A stretch of 64,000 bases of DNA, taken from positions 29,787 through 93,786 of the forward strand of contig JBNKIR010000048.1 of assembly GCA_050290785.1 (NCBI GenBank), written 5' to 3'. The notes beneath the pieces were generated by a model that was given only the letters and a program-made list of their open reading frames with translations, ran no database searches and was not told the origin of the DNA. Shown here in pieces: positions 35,197 through 41,945 of the stretch. Within the stretch, counting starts at the first letter, position 1, and each line of letters starts with the position of its first letter. The translations under genes and the position numbers were made by a program. The stretch is from JAAGZL01 sp050290785. Lineage in GTDB: Bacteria > Pseudomonadota > Gammaproteobacteria > Chromatiales > Chromatiaceae.

Positions 35197-36417
35197 ATGT
35201 CTAAGTCCGGCGTAAACAAAGTGGTGTTGGCTTACTCTGGTGGATTGGATACCTCCATCATCCTCAAGTGGCTGCAGGAAGAGTACGGTTGCGAGGTAGT
35301 AACCTTTACCGCCGATATCGGTCAGGGCGAAGAGGTGGAACCGGCCCGGGCCAAGGCTGAGGCCGCCGGAGTCAGAGAGATCTACATAGACGATCTGCGC
35401 GAGGAATTTGTGCGCGACTATGTCTTCCCCATGTTTCGCGCCAACGCTATCTATGAAGGGGAGTACCTGCTTGGAACCTCCATCGCCCGTCCCTTGATCG
35501 CCAAGCGTCTGATTGAGATCGCCAACGAGACCGGAGCCGATGCCGTCTCCCACGGTGCAACCGGCAAGGGTAACGATCAGGTGCGTTTCGAACTGGGCGC
35601 CTACGCCCTGAAGCCGGATGTGAAGGTCATAGCACCCTGGCGCGAGTGGGATCTGCTGTCACGCGAGAAGCTGATGAACTATGCCGAGAAGCACGGCATC
35701 CCCGTGGAGATGAAGCGCGCTGGTAAGAAATCGCCATACTCCATGGACGCCAACCTGCTGCACATCTCCTATGAAGGTTATGAACTGGAGGATCCCTGGG
35801 CCGAGCCGTCCGCGGATATGTGGCGCTGGACCGTCTCCCCCGAGCAGGCCCCGGATGAGCCGACCTATATCGAACTGACCTTTGAGAGGGGCGATATAGT
35901 GGCCATTGACGGAAAGGCCATGAGTCCCGCTACCGTGTTGGCTACACTGAATGAACTTGGTGGTGCCAACGGCATCGGCCGTGACGATATCGTGGAGAAC
36001 CGCTATGTGGGCATGAAGTCCCGCGGTTGTTACGAAACCCCGGGCGGAACCATCATGCTCAAGGGGCATCGTGCCATGGAATCTCTTACCCTGGATCGTG
36101 AGGCGGCACATCTCAAAGACGAACTGATGCCGCGTTACGCCAATCTGGTGTACAACGGCTACTGGTTCAGCCCGGAACGCGAGATGATGCAGGCCGCCAT
36201 CGACCAGACCCAGCAGGTAGTCAACGGCGTGGTACGTCTCAAGCTATACAAGGGCAGTGTCATGGTGGTGGGGCGTAAGTCCGAGACCAACAGTCTGTTC
36301 GATGAGTCTATCGCCACCTTCGAGGACGATGCCGGAGCCTACGACCAGAAGGATGCTGAGGGCTTCATCAAGCTCAACGCCTTGCGGTTAAGGGTGGCGG
36401 CCAAGTTGGGTAAATAG
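35197..36417 (+). CDS. argG: argininosuccinate synthase
   Basis: A 406-residue enzyme joining citrulline and aspartate with ATP in arginine synthesis. The N-terminal ATP pyrophosphatase loop is VVLAYSGGLDTSIILKWL. Further signatures are GATGKGNDQVRFELG and YSMDANLLHISYEG. ATG 35197, with GGGAG upstream, is preferred over an in-frame ATG at 35170 because MSKSGVNKVVLAYSGG is the family start. Monocistronic, with its own terminator. Confidence 0.98.
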   Translation: MSKSGVNKVVLAYSGGLDTSIILKWLQEEYGCEVVTFTADIGQGEEVEPARAKAEAAGVREIYIDDLREEFVRDYVFPMFRANAIYEGEYLLGTSIARPLIAKRLIEIANETGADAVSHGATGKGNDQVRFELGAYALKPDVKVIAPWREWDLLSREKLMNYAEKHGIPVEMKRAGKKSPYSMDANLLHISYEGYELEDPWAEPSADMWRWTVSPEQAPDEPTYIELTFERGDIVAIDGKAMSPATVLATLNELGGANGIGRDDIVENRYVGMKSRGCYETPGGTIMLKGHRAMESLTLDREAAHLKDELMPRYANLVYNGYWFSPEREMMQAAIDQTQQVVNGVVRLKLYKGSVMVVGRKSETNSLFDESIATFEDDAGAYDQKDAEGFIKLNALRLRVAAKLGK

Positions 36418-36440
36418 TTCTAAGCAATGCGGACGACAAG

Positions 36441-36469
36441 GGCCTGGCCTTTTGGTCAGGCCTTTTTTT
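36441..36469 (+). terminator. intrinsic terminator of argG
   Basis: The stem GGCCTGGCC-TTTT-GGTCAGGCC (one G-T pair) is followed by seven T residues, 23 bases after the argG stop. It directly abuts the 52-bp inverted repeat. Confidence 0.9.
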
Positions 36470-36560
36470 GTCCGCAAATGAACGCGAATAAATGCAAATG
36501 ATTTAGTTAAAAGCGAGCCGCAAATAGACGCAAAGAACCGCAAATTTTCGCGAATGTGGT
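36470..36560 (+). repeat. left 52-bp inverted repeat of the accessory region, period-10 repeat family
   Basis: Bases 36470-36521 are a perfect reverse complement of 40798-40849. Internally the unit is repeated about every ten bases (CCGCAAATGA, ACGCGAATAA, ATGCAAATGA). After a spacer it continues as GCCGCAAATAGACGCAAAGA up to about 36560. The two copies bracket the VPLPA-CTERM gene. A third, diverged copy lies at 13231. Between 36560 and 36709 nothing else was recognised except a ribosome site. Confidence 0.9.
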
Positions 36561-36709
36561 TTGTTGTTGAAACGTATGTTGATCTAGTTTCTAAGGTCTT
36601 CGCGGGAACTGGGGATATGGGAATAGTTGCGAAATTTGTTAAGTGTAATGATATATTCATAGATGCAAACTGACTTGACTTGTTATGTGTAAAAAGGAGT
36701 TTCTCTGGT

Positions 36710-37003
36710 ATGAAAATTGAAGACCTGAATTTTAGATTAATAATTACTTTAGTACTTCTCGTTGGTCTTTACGCTAATCCGCTACAAGCAGCTTCTGTTT
36801 ATTATACTTTTGAAGGTTATATTGATAATTTCGGAAGCGATGCATCTGGTGAAGCTGCAAACATTGGATTGGGGTTGTTTGTGCCAGTGAGTTATACGAT
36901 AGAAATTGATTTCGCCGCCGCTGGATCTAGAGCATTTTCTGGTGGTGATTACGAGGAATTTACGGAATTATGTAGCAGTTGCACAAAGCACTCCTTGCTG
37001 TAA
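36710..37003 (+). pseudogene. VPLPA-CTERM protein, N-terminal fragment (gene split by IS1595-type insertion)
   Basis: The N-terminal part of an exported protein. ATG 36710 has AAGGAG upstream and is followed by a signal peptide (ITLVLLVGLYANPLQA) and ASVYYTFEGYIDNFG. Genuine sequence ends at the target site (36955-36962); the last 13 codons to the TAA at 37003 come from the inserted element. Joining ...DYEEFT to TDTSGSFYG... at 40326 keeps the frame and yields a protein of about 227 residues. The product of this half alone would lack the sorting signal and is probably non-functional. Base composition is more AT-rich than the backbone. Confidence 0.85.
36955..36986 (+). repeat. left target duplication and 24-bp terminal inverted repeat
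   Basis: The 8-bp target copy GGAATTTA is at 36955-36962. The element end begins CGGAATTATGTAG and forms a 24-bp repeat at 36963-36986, perfectly matched (inverted) at 40294-40317. An 8-bp duplication is what the IS1595 family makes. Confidence 0.95.
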
Positions 37004-37042
37004 ATAACTACACTATTGTTCTATTTAGCGAAGGATAGAGCA

Positions 37043-37474
37043 ATGCCAAAATCCCATGTACTTTCCGGCCTGATTGCAAAACACAGTGAACTATCTGGTG
37101 AAATAGATTACCACCAAAACCAGATCAAGCAAATCAGGGCTGATATAAGCACCGTGAGCGCCGCAATTAAGGTATTTAATCCTGAATACGATCTAAGAAC
37201 CATTAAGCCCAAGGGCGTACGCACAAAGAGCCAGATATTCAAACACGGGGAAAGTAGTACCCTTCTAATGGATGTAATACGCGAGGCAGATCGAGATATA
37301 TCAACTACAGATATTGTTGCCGAAGTAGCAAAAAGAAAAGGTGTTGATTTAGAAGAGATAGACCGCCGTGCTTTTACTGCTTCTTTATTTACTGTCCTAA
37401 AACGGCTTCAATCCAAAAAAATCATTGAAGAAGTGGACCGGATAGATGGCGTTATTGAATGGCGTATGCTCTAG
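37043..37474 (+). CDS. passenger protein with coiled N-terminus and winged-helix-like C-terminus
   Basis: A 143-residue protein of unknown function inside the element. ATG 37043 has AAGGA upstream. Residues 10-45 are helical and probably coiled (LIAKHSELSGEIDYHQNQIKQI). Residues about 80-143 (ISTTDIVAEVAKRKGV...AFTASLFTVLKRLQSKKIIEEVDR) have the helix pattern of a winged-helix DNA-binding domain. It converges on the transposase gene, and both genes end in the same CTAG. A regulator of transposition or a cargo regulator is a guess. Confidence 0.75.
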   Translation: MPKSHVLSGLIAKHSELSGEIDYHQNQIKQIRADISTVSAAIKVFNPEYDLRTIKPKGVRTKSQIFKHGESSTLLMDVIREADRDISTTDIVAEVAKRKGVDLEEIDRRAFTASLFTVLKRLQSKKIIEEVDRIDGVIEWRML

Positions 37475-38484
37475 GCCGCGATATTCTCACAAAGGCGCTT
37501 GTTGCCCTGCCAGTAACCGCATAGGTCTTTAGAAACGCTGGAATTGGCGCAACGGGTCATAATGTCATTAAAGATCGCGCCATTACTGGTACGGCGTGTA
37601 TCCTCACGGTAGGCGGCTTCGTTAGCATACCGATCCATATACAGGTTACTCATTCTATGGGTTTGTCCATACTGCATTCTACGGAACCGAGCAAAGAAAG
37701 ATTCCGCTTGGTTGGTATTCTCTCCATTCGGACCACAATAGTGCTGTGCATGGATAACGCGCTTGGTTAGTAATTTGCTATGGAGAACATCATAGGAATG
37801 ATGATCATCGGCGTAAATGGTTGCCCCCCGGTCGATATTTTGAAGGGCTAGGGACATGGCGGATTTTTGGTTTTCACTTCTGGTAAGGAAAGTAAGGGTC
37901 TTATTTGCTCCCTCCCCCTTTTCTCCACGCTGGCGTATTACCATCACAGTGCGCTTATTTGGATTCTGGTTACTCTTTAGACGACGATCTACTCTATCTT
38001 GAATACGATTCATCGGGCGAATATGCTTATTGACGTAACAACCATCCAGTTCAACTTCGCCGACTAGACGCTCGTTTTTGCTGTCTACCAGTGATTCGCG
38101 CATTTTGTGGGCCAGGACAAAGGCGGTCTTATATTGAACGTCTAGGTCACGGGAAAGCTGTAGAGCAGAAATACCCTTTGCACAGTTTGAGTAAATGGCG
38201 ATTGCTGCCAGATAGTTTCTAAGCGGCATTTTATGGTTAGCGAAGATTGTTCCACTGGTTACTGAAAAAGAATGATTACAGGACTTACAGCGCCATTGTT
38301 TACGGGTTCCTAGCCAGTAATGCTCTTTGTGTCCACAACGAGGGCATACAGGCTTACCATCACTCCAGCGGGAATTCTTGAATAGCTCAAAGGCTTCATC
38401 ATCTGAAAGGCGCATAATCTGCATCAGCGATAGGCTTCTTGCCTCCGCTGTCAGTAGATAATGTTGTCCTTTCTTTGTTTTCAT
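37471..38484 (-). CDS. IS1595-family transposase
   Basis: A 337-residue transposase. An N-terminal zinc ribbon has CPRCGHKEHYWLGTRKQWRCKSC (about 45-70), followed by the HTH-like region ISALQLSRDLDVQYKTAFVLAHKMRESL. The DDE catalytic core has D in EVELDGCYVN, D in TIYADDHHSY and the late NQAESFFARFRRM segment with E. ATG 38484 is preferred over an upstream start that lies in the operator-like region. No frameshift or stop, so it appears intact. It converges with the 143-residue passenger gene. Confidence 0.95.
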   Translation of the reverse strand: MKTKKGQHYLLTAEARSLSLMQIMRLSDDEAFELFKNSRWSDGKPVCPRCGHKEHYWLGTRKQWRCKSCNHSFSVTSGTIFANHKMPLRNYLAAIAIYSNCAKGISALQLSRDLDVQYKTAFVLAHKMRESLVDSKNERLVGEVELDGCYVNKHIRPMNRIQDRVDRRLKSNQNPNKRTVMVIRQRGEKGEGANKTLTFLTRSENQKSAMSLALQNIDRGATIYADDHHSYDVLHSKLLTKRVIHAQHYCGPNGENTNQAESFFARFRRMQYGQTHRMSNLYMDRYANEAAYREDTRRTSNGAIFNDIMTRCANSSVSKDLCGYWQGNKRLCENIAA

Positions 38485-38496
38485 GTGAGTAATAAT

Positions 38497-38512
38497 AGTG
38501 CAGAAGTGCACT
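38497..38512. promoter_or_regulatory. palindrome between transposase and HTH genes
   Basis: AGTGCA-GAAG-TGCACT is a perfect palindrome 13 bases upstream of the transposase start. A related half, GGTGCATTTTTACAC, follows at about 38530. It is a plausible operator for the small HTH protein encoded divergently at 38589. Confidence 0.45.
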
Positions 38513-38588
38513 ACCGTCAAGGATTAAATGGTGCATTTTTACACTTTTTTTGCTATCCTTCGGAATAGATAAAATGAGAGGGTATTTC

Positions 38589-38810
38589 ATGGTTAGGGAA
38601 TCTACAGATTTTCGCAAAATACTTACCGAGTTACAGGATTTAGGTTTTAACGATTATAAAATGGCTGAACTGACAGGCATTGAAAGAACCGGGCTATCTA
38701 GATTACGCAAAGGTGACAAGAAACAGCCAAATTATGACGATGGTGTGGAGATAATGCGTATATACAAAAAGCAGATAAGCGGCCGCACTAAGAAAAGCAC
38801 GGCCACTTAA
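38589..38810 (+). CDS. small helix-turn-helix protein (passenger gene)
   Basis: A 73-residue protein. A helix-turn-helix is visible in ILTELQDLGFNDYKMAELTGIERTGLSRLRKGDKK (about 9-43), like small phage/plasmid Cro-type proteins. ATG 38589 has GAGGG seven bases upstream; an ATG at 38574 would add five residues. It is divergent from the transposase and probably binds the palindrome between them to limit transposition. That role is inferred from layout only. Confidence 0.75.
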   Translation: MVRESTDFRKILTELQDLGFNDYKMAELTGIERTGLSRLRKGDKKQPNYDDGVEIMRIYKKQISGRTKKSTAT

Positions 38811-38822
38811 TTGAAAGATCAG

Positions 38823-38993
38823 CTAAATTTCATAAACTGGAGATGAAGCTGATTTTTTGACAAGATCAATCGCATGTCGACAATCCGCCTTGTTGAAATA
38901 GGCTTCGCCTGACACAGCTATTATCTTGTTGTTTGCGGCTCTCAAACGCCACCGCCACTGGTTTTGAACATCTTTGTAAATATAGTAAGTCAT
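38823..38993 (-). CDS. DUF1508 (YegP-like) small protein, passenger gene
   Basis: A 56-residue protein, MTYYIYKDVQNQWRWRLRA..., containing one DUF1508 unit: YYIYKDVQ.QWRWRL.AAN.KIIA.SGEAYFNKADC..AIDLVKKSA. E. coli YegP has two such units. Function is not established. Its start codon lies 14 bases from that of the divergent gene at 39008, and both share a palindromic ribosome-binding sequence (38995-39009). Convergent with the HTH gene, 12 bases apart. Confidence 0.85.
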   Translation of the reverse strand: MTYYIYKDVQNQWRWRLRAANNKIIAVSGEAYFNKADCRHAIDLVKKSASSPVYEI

Positions 38994-39007
38994 TATAAGG
39001 ATTCCTT

Positions 39008-39244
39008 ATGCAAAATATAGAAACACATTTGTTTTCGTACAGCTACAATGGGGCTCAATATCAGCTTGAAATACCGGCAAGCAGCGCCGAGGAAGCTAAA
39101 GAGCGATTATCGAGAATGCTTTTTGCTAACTATGACGGTGTATTGGTTGCAAAAGTACCAGCACTGCCGCCAGTGAGCGCATTAATTCGACCATTTGTGG
39201 CTATACGTAACTATTTTGCAGACGTGACAGGACGGCTCGACTGA
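39008..39244 (+). CDS. hypothetical 78-residue passenger protein
   Basis: Unrecognised. MQNIETHLFSYSYNGAQYQLEIPASSAEEAKERLSRML resembles a small alpha/beta domain (two strands then a helix with SAEEAKERL), followed by a hydrophobic-aromatic tail. AAGGA lies six bases before the ATG. It is divergent from the DUF1508 gene with only 14 bases between start codons. Confidence 0.65.
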   Translation: MQNIETHLFSYSYNGAQYQLEIPASSAEEAKERLSRMLFANYDGVLVAKVPALPPVSALIRPFVAIRNYFADVTGRLD

Positions 39245-39273
39245 GCTAAACTGAATGCGTCGGCAAGCTACGT

Positions 39274-39357
39274 TTAGCTTAATAAGGTAACTGCAGCTGG
39301 TTCGACATCGCTCAATTTAATGAGGAAGCGCCACTGCTGGAATACCAATTCCCGCAT
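39274..39357 (-). CDS. possible 27-residue small ORF with strong ribosome site
   Basis: MRELVFQQWRFLIKLSDVEPAAVTLLS is preceded by AAGGAG at ideal six-base spacing. It may be a leader peptide or a real small protein of the element. The region 39245-39446 otherwise shows only inverted repeats: AGCTAAAC near 39244 with its complement near 39271, and a GC-rich hairpin GGGCGCTG..CAGCGCCC near 39402-39423. Confidence 0.3.
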   Translation of the reverse strand: MRELVFQQWRFLIKLSDVEPAAVTLLS

Positions 39358-39446
39358 GTTGTTCTCCTTAGTTATGTGCCGCTACGACACGATTGAGTGA
39401 GGGGCGCTGTTGGAGCAGCGCCCTGCCATTTTCCATTGCTGAATAA

Positions 39447-39980
39447 CTAGTTTTCAAGAAAGTCCTCAACTTCGTCATGTTCGTTATCTTCACAACTTAC
39501 AATCTCGTATGCTCCGCGTTTTTCAGGATTGGATTTTATTAGGTTTTTTTGCGTCATTCGGTACAGCTTTGCTGCCAATGCTTTTCTATTATTTATTTTG
39601 CCAGTATCCCTATATAGCTGGATCATCAGCTTGTCTATTGTCAAAACCCCACCGGCTTTTTCAAGTGAGCCGAGGATTTCAAACTCCTGTTTATCACTAT
39701 CAGATAGGTTGAGTTCGTTTATTAGTTCTTCAGGAAGTCCATCCAAATCTGACGGAAGCAAATTAAGTGATGGAGATACAGTGCCAGAGGTATCAATTTG
39801 CTTGTCTGAAACGGTTTCTAGGAAGGTAAGTACTTTTTGAAGGTCTTCAGCAGCACGGCGATGGTTCGCCGCTTTACGGGCATTGTGTGGCCCGTTTTTC
39901 CCCTCTAGGGAGCTTTGCCGCCTTAGATTGAAGGACAGCTGATCCTTGACTATTTCTATTATACTTGCTACATTTATCAT
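39447..39980 (-). CDS. passenger protein with winged-helix-like C-terminus
   Basis: A 177-residue protein, function unknown. The N-terminal half is helical and charged (IIEIVKDQLSFNLRRQSSLEGKNG, NHRRAAEDLQKVLTFLETV). The C-terminal half (QEFEILGSLEKAGGVLTIDKLMIQLYRDTG...RKALAAKLYRMTQKNLIKSNPEKRGAYEIV) reads as a winged helix. The architecture parallels the 143-residue protein at the other end of the element. ATG at 39980. Confidence 0.7.
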   Translation of the reverse strand: MINVASIIEIVKDQLSFNLRRQSSLEGKNGPHNARKAANHRRAAEDLQKVLTFLETVSDKQIDTSGTVSPSLNLLPSDLDGLPEELINELNLSDSDKQEFEILGSLEKAGGVLTIDKLMIQLYRDTGKINNRKALAAKLYRMTQKNLIKSNPEKRGAYEIVSCEDNEHDEVEDFLEN

Positions 39981-40293
39981 GCTTGCAGTTCCTGTAAGTG
40001 AATGCGTTGTCGTGATGCATAAATTCGTGGTTCTCTCTAGTAATGAGAGGTAAAAAAACCGATTTGAGAACCCCGCCCTTCGCGGGGTTTCTCTTTTATG
40101 GGGCCATACTACGCCCCTTCAAAACGAAAAGCAAGTCAGACGCGAGGATTTCGCGAGGAATTTTAGCGGTCAATGTGAAACTGCTTTAATTAATGGTCGT
40201 ATCCGGCTGATTTTGTAACACATCTTTATTAATACACGCTCAACGCGTGCGTTAAGCTCTTTCATCTTTACCTGCGGTTAATTGAGTATGGCC
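39981..40293. other. non-coding right end of the element
   Basis: No gene was found in these 313 bases before the right terminal repeat. They hold the promoter region of the 177-residue gene, a terminator-like hairpin at 40066-40097, and a few short inverted repeats (CTCTC..GAGAG near 40033-40048). Confidence 0.5.
40066..40097 (+). terminator. terminator-like hairpin near the right end of the element
   Basis: AACCCCGC-CCTTC-GCGGGGTT (40069-40089), extended by GAG/CTC flanks, runs into CTCTTTTA on the plus strand; the minus-strand side has TTTTTTT about 12 bases away. It may insulate the element from outside transcription, since no gene ends just upstream of it. Confidence 0.6.
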
Positions 40294-40325
40294 TTGTGCA
40301 ACTGCTACATAATTCCGGGAATTTA
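40294..40325 (+). repeat. right 24-bp terminal inverted repeat and target duplication
   Basis: 40294-40317 is the exact reverse complement of 36963-36986. The direct 8-bp copy GGAATTTA at 40318-40325 matches 36955-36962. Confidence 0.95.
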
Positions 40326-40756
40326 CAGATACATCCGGTTCTTTTTACGGCACGAATTATACAACTGACTATTTTTATAGTTCCCTTATATCCTCAAGCC
40401 ATCCATCTTTATCACCAATGGTATATGCAGCATATAACGAATCTATTGATTACCATTTAGGGACGTCGGTAGAGTGGTCTAATAACACCGCTTCTGGTCA
40501 ATTGCGAGTTGGTAGCACTTTAACAATTCAAGACCAAGGTAAAATAGTGCAAAATTGGCTGGTCGGCGAAACACTGCAGGGTTCTTATGCGTATGGGGAT
40601 GAAACGGTTGGTACAGACAGTATTATTGGCCTCTCTCTTACCCTTACAAATATTAGTACAACAGCGGTGCCGCTGCCGGCATCAATATGGCTTATGATGT
40701 CAGGGATGATTGGTCTATTCGGTGGTTTTAAGAAGTATCGTCTAACTATAGGATAA
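40326..40756 (+). pseudogene. VPLPA-CTERM protein, C-terminal fragment
   Basis: The other half of the split gene, read in frame from the target site: TDTSGSFYGTNYTTDYF... to TTAVPLPASIWLMMSG...FKKYRLTIG. The end is a VPLPA/PEP-CTERM sorting signal: the VPLPA motif, a hydrophobic helix and a basic tail, recognised by an exosortase in such systems. The upstream frame is closed by a TAA inside the element's repeat. An internal ATG at 40418 exists but no ribosome site was seen, so expression is unlikely. No exosortase is in the window. Confidence 0.85.
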
Positions 40757-40797
40757 GCTGATAGATAATAAAGGCGTTGTTATATTTAACGGCATTC

Positions 40798-40849
40798 GCG
40801 GCTCGCTTTTAACTAAATCATTTGCATTTATTCGCGTTCATTTGCGGAC
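40798..40849 (-). repeat. right 52-bp inverted repeat of the accessory region
   Basis: Exact reverse complement of 36470-36521, ending nine bases before the hemH stop codon on the minus strand. With the left copy it brackets the whole VPLPA-CTERM locus. Confidence 0.93.
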
Positions 40850-40858
40850 TGTTTCTGT

Positions 40859-41872
40859 TTAGCGGACCGTTTTAAGAACAATCTCAGCCAGCACCTGCAT
40901 ATGCTCCGGCGAGCTGTTCAAAGCTGGTATATAGCCATACTCACCACCCCCGGCGGCAATAAACAGCTCCCGGTTTTCCACTGCGATCTCCTCCAGGGTC
41001 TCCAGGCAGTCGCTGGGGAATCCGGGGCAGATGACGTTTACGCTTTTCACATTGGCCACCCCCCACTCTTTCAGAGTTGCGTCGGTATAGGGTTTGATCC
41101 ACTCTTTGCGTCCCAGGCGGGACTGGAAAGAGATAGCCCATTCATCCGTTCCAAGTTCGAGTTTCTCTGCCAGCAGTCTGGCGGTGGTATTGCATTCGTC
41201 CGGGTAGGGGTCGCCTGCATCGGCATATTCTTGAGGGATACCGTGGAACGACATCAGCAGCTTCTCTGCCTGGCCATGCTGTTGCCAGTATTGCTGCACG
41301 TTGTTGGCCAGGGCCTCGATATAATCCGGGTTATCATGGTAGTGACTGATAAACTGCAGATCCGGCAACCAGCGCCACTTCTGCAGTTCCTGTGTGATGG
41401 CATCAAATGTGGATGCGGTGGTGGTGGCCGAGTACTGTGGGTAGAGCGGTAGCACGATTATGCGTCTGGCGTTGTGCCGGCGCAGACTCTCCAGACCGGA
41501 TGCAATAGATGGGTTGCCGTAACGCATGGCCAGTTCCACCCGCGCAGGTTGCTGTATCTGCGGATCCAGTACCTGTTGCAGTGCCTGTTGCTGCTCTCTG
41601 GAGATGGTCAGCAGGGGAGATCCCAGTTCGGTCCAGATCTTGCGATAGGCCTTGGCCGAGCGGGCCGGGCGGGTGCGCAGGATGATGCCATGCAGGATCG
41701 GCATCCAGAGCAGGCGCGGCATCTCCACCACCCTGGGGTCACTCAGGAATTCCGCCAGATATCTTCGGACAGCCGCTGTGGTTGGTGCGTCCGGGGTGCC
41801 CAGATTGACCAGAAGTACCCCAGTGGTTTCTGGTTGGTCATTGCCTGGAAATAGGCCATGATATCGGGTCAT
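40859..41872 (-). CDS. hemH: ferrochelatase
   Basis: A 337-residue enzyme inserting Fe2+ into protoporphyrin IX, the last step of heme synthesis. Signatures are GVLLVNLGTPDAPT at the N-terminus, PLYPQYSATTTASTFDAI, the active-site histidine in LLMSFHGIPQEYADAGDPY, and FQSRLGRKEWIKPYTD. The 3' end abuts the right 52-bp repeat, so its message runs into that repeat. Confidence 0.97.
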   Translation of the reverse strand: MTRYHGLFPGNDQPETTGVLLVNLGTPDAPTTAAVRRYLAEFLSDPRVVEMPRLLWMPILHGIILRTRPARSAKAYRKIWTELGSPLLTISREQQQALQQVLDPQIQQPARVELAMRYGNPSIASGLESLRRHNARRIIVLPLYPQYSATTTASTFDAITQELQKWRWLPDLQFISHYHDNPDYIEALANNVQQYWQQHGQAEKLLMSFHGIPQEYADAGDPYPDECNTTARLLAEKLELGTDEWAISFQSRLGRKEWIKPYTDATLKEWGVANVKSVNVICPGFPSDCLETLEEIAVENRELFIAAGGGEYGYIPALNSSPEHMQVLAEIVLKTVR

Positions 41873-41945
41873 GGGATTAATCCTGGTTTATTGTTGTCAA
41901 TTTGAATATGCATGAAGTTTACACTATGTGGAGTAGAAGTTAGCA

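Larger units (their letters stand above)
36963..40317. mobile_element. IS1595-family insertion element with passenger genes (3,355 bp)
   Basis: The element is defined by perfect 24-bp terminal inverted repeats (36963-36986, 40294-40317) and an 8-bp direct duplication outside them (36955-36962, 40318-40325). It contains an IS1595-type transposase (37471-38484, minus) plus at least five other small genes and two hairpins. Typical IS1595 elements are about 1 kb with only a transposase; longer members with passenger genes are known in the family. The perfect ends, intact transposase and exact target duplication suggest recent insertion. The interrupted gene is a VPLPA-CTERM protein gene. Confidence 0.93.

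Noticed and set aside
38589..39244. Toxin-antitoxin pair made of the HTH protein and a neighbouring small protein
   Set aside because: The HTH gene is not in an operon with either neighbour, and neither the DUF1508 nor the 78-residue protein resembles a known toxin.
40418..40756. Independent gene starting at the ATG at 40418
   Set aside because: The frame continues upstream to the target duplication and joins the N-terminal fragment exactly; no ribosome site precedes 40418.
36470..40849. Phage-type attachment sites at the 52-bp repeats
   Set aside because: The repeats are inverted, not direct, no integrase is present, and no tRNA gene is involved.
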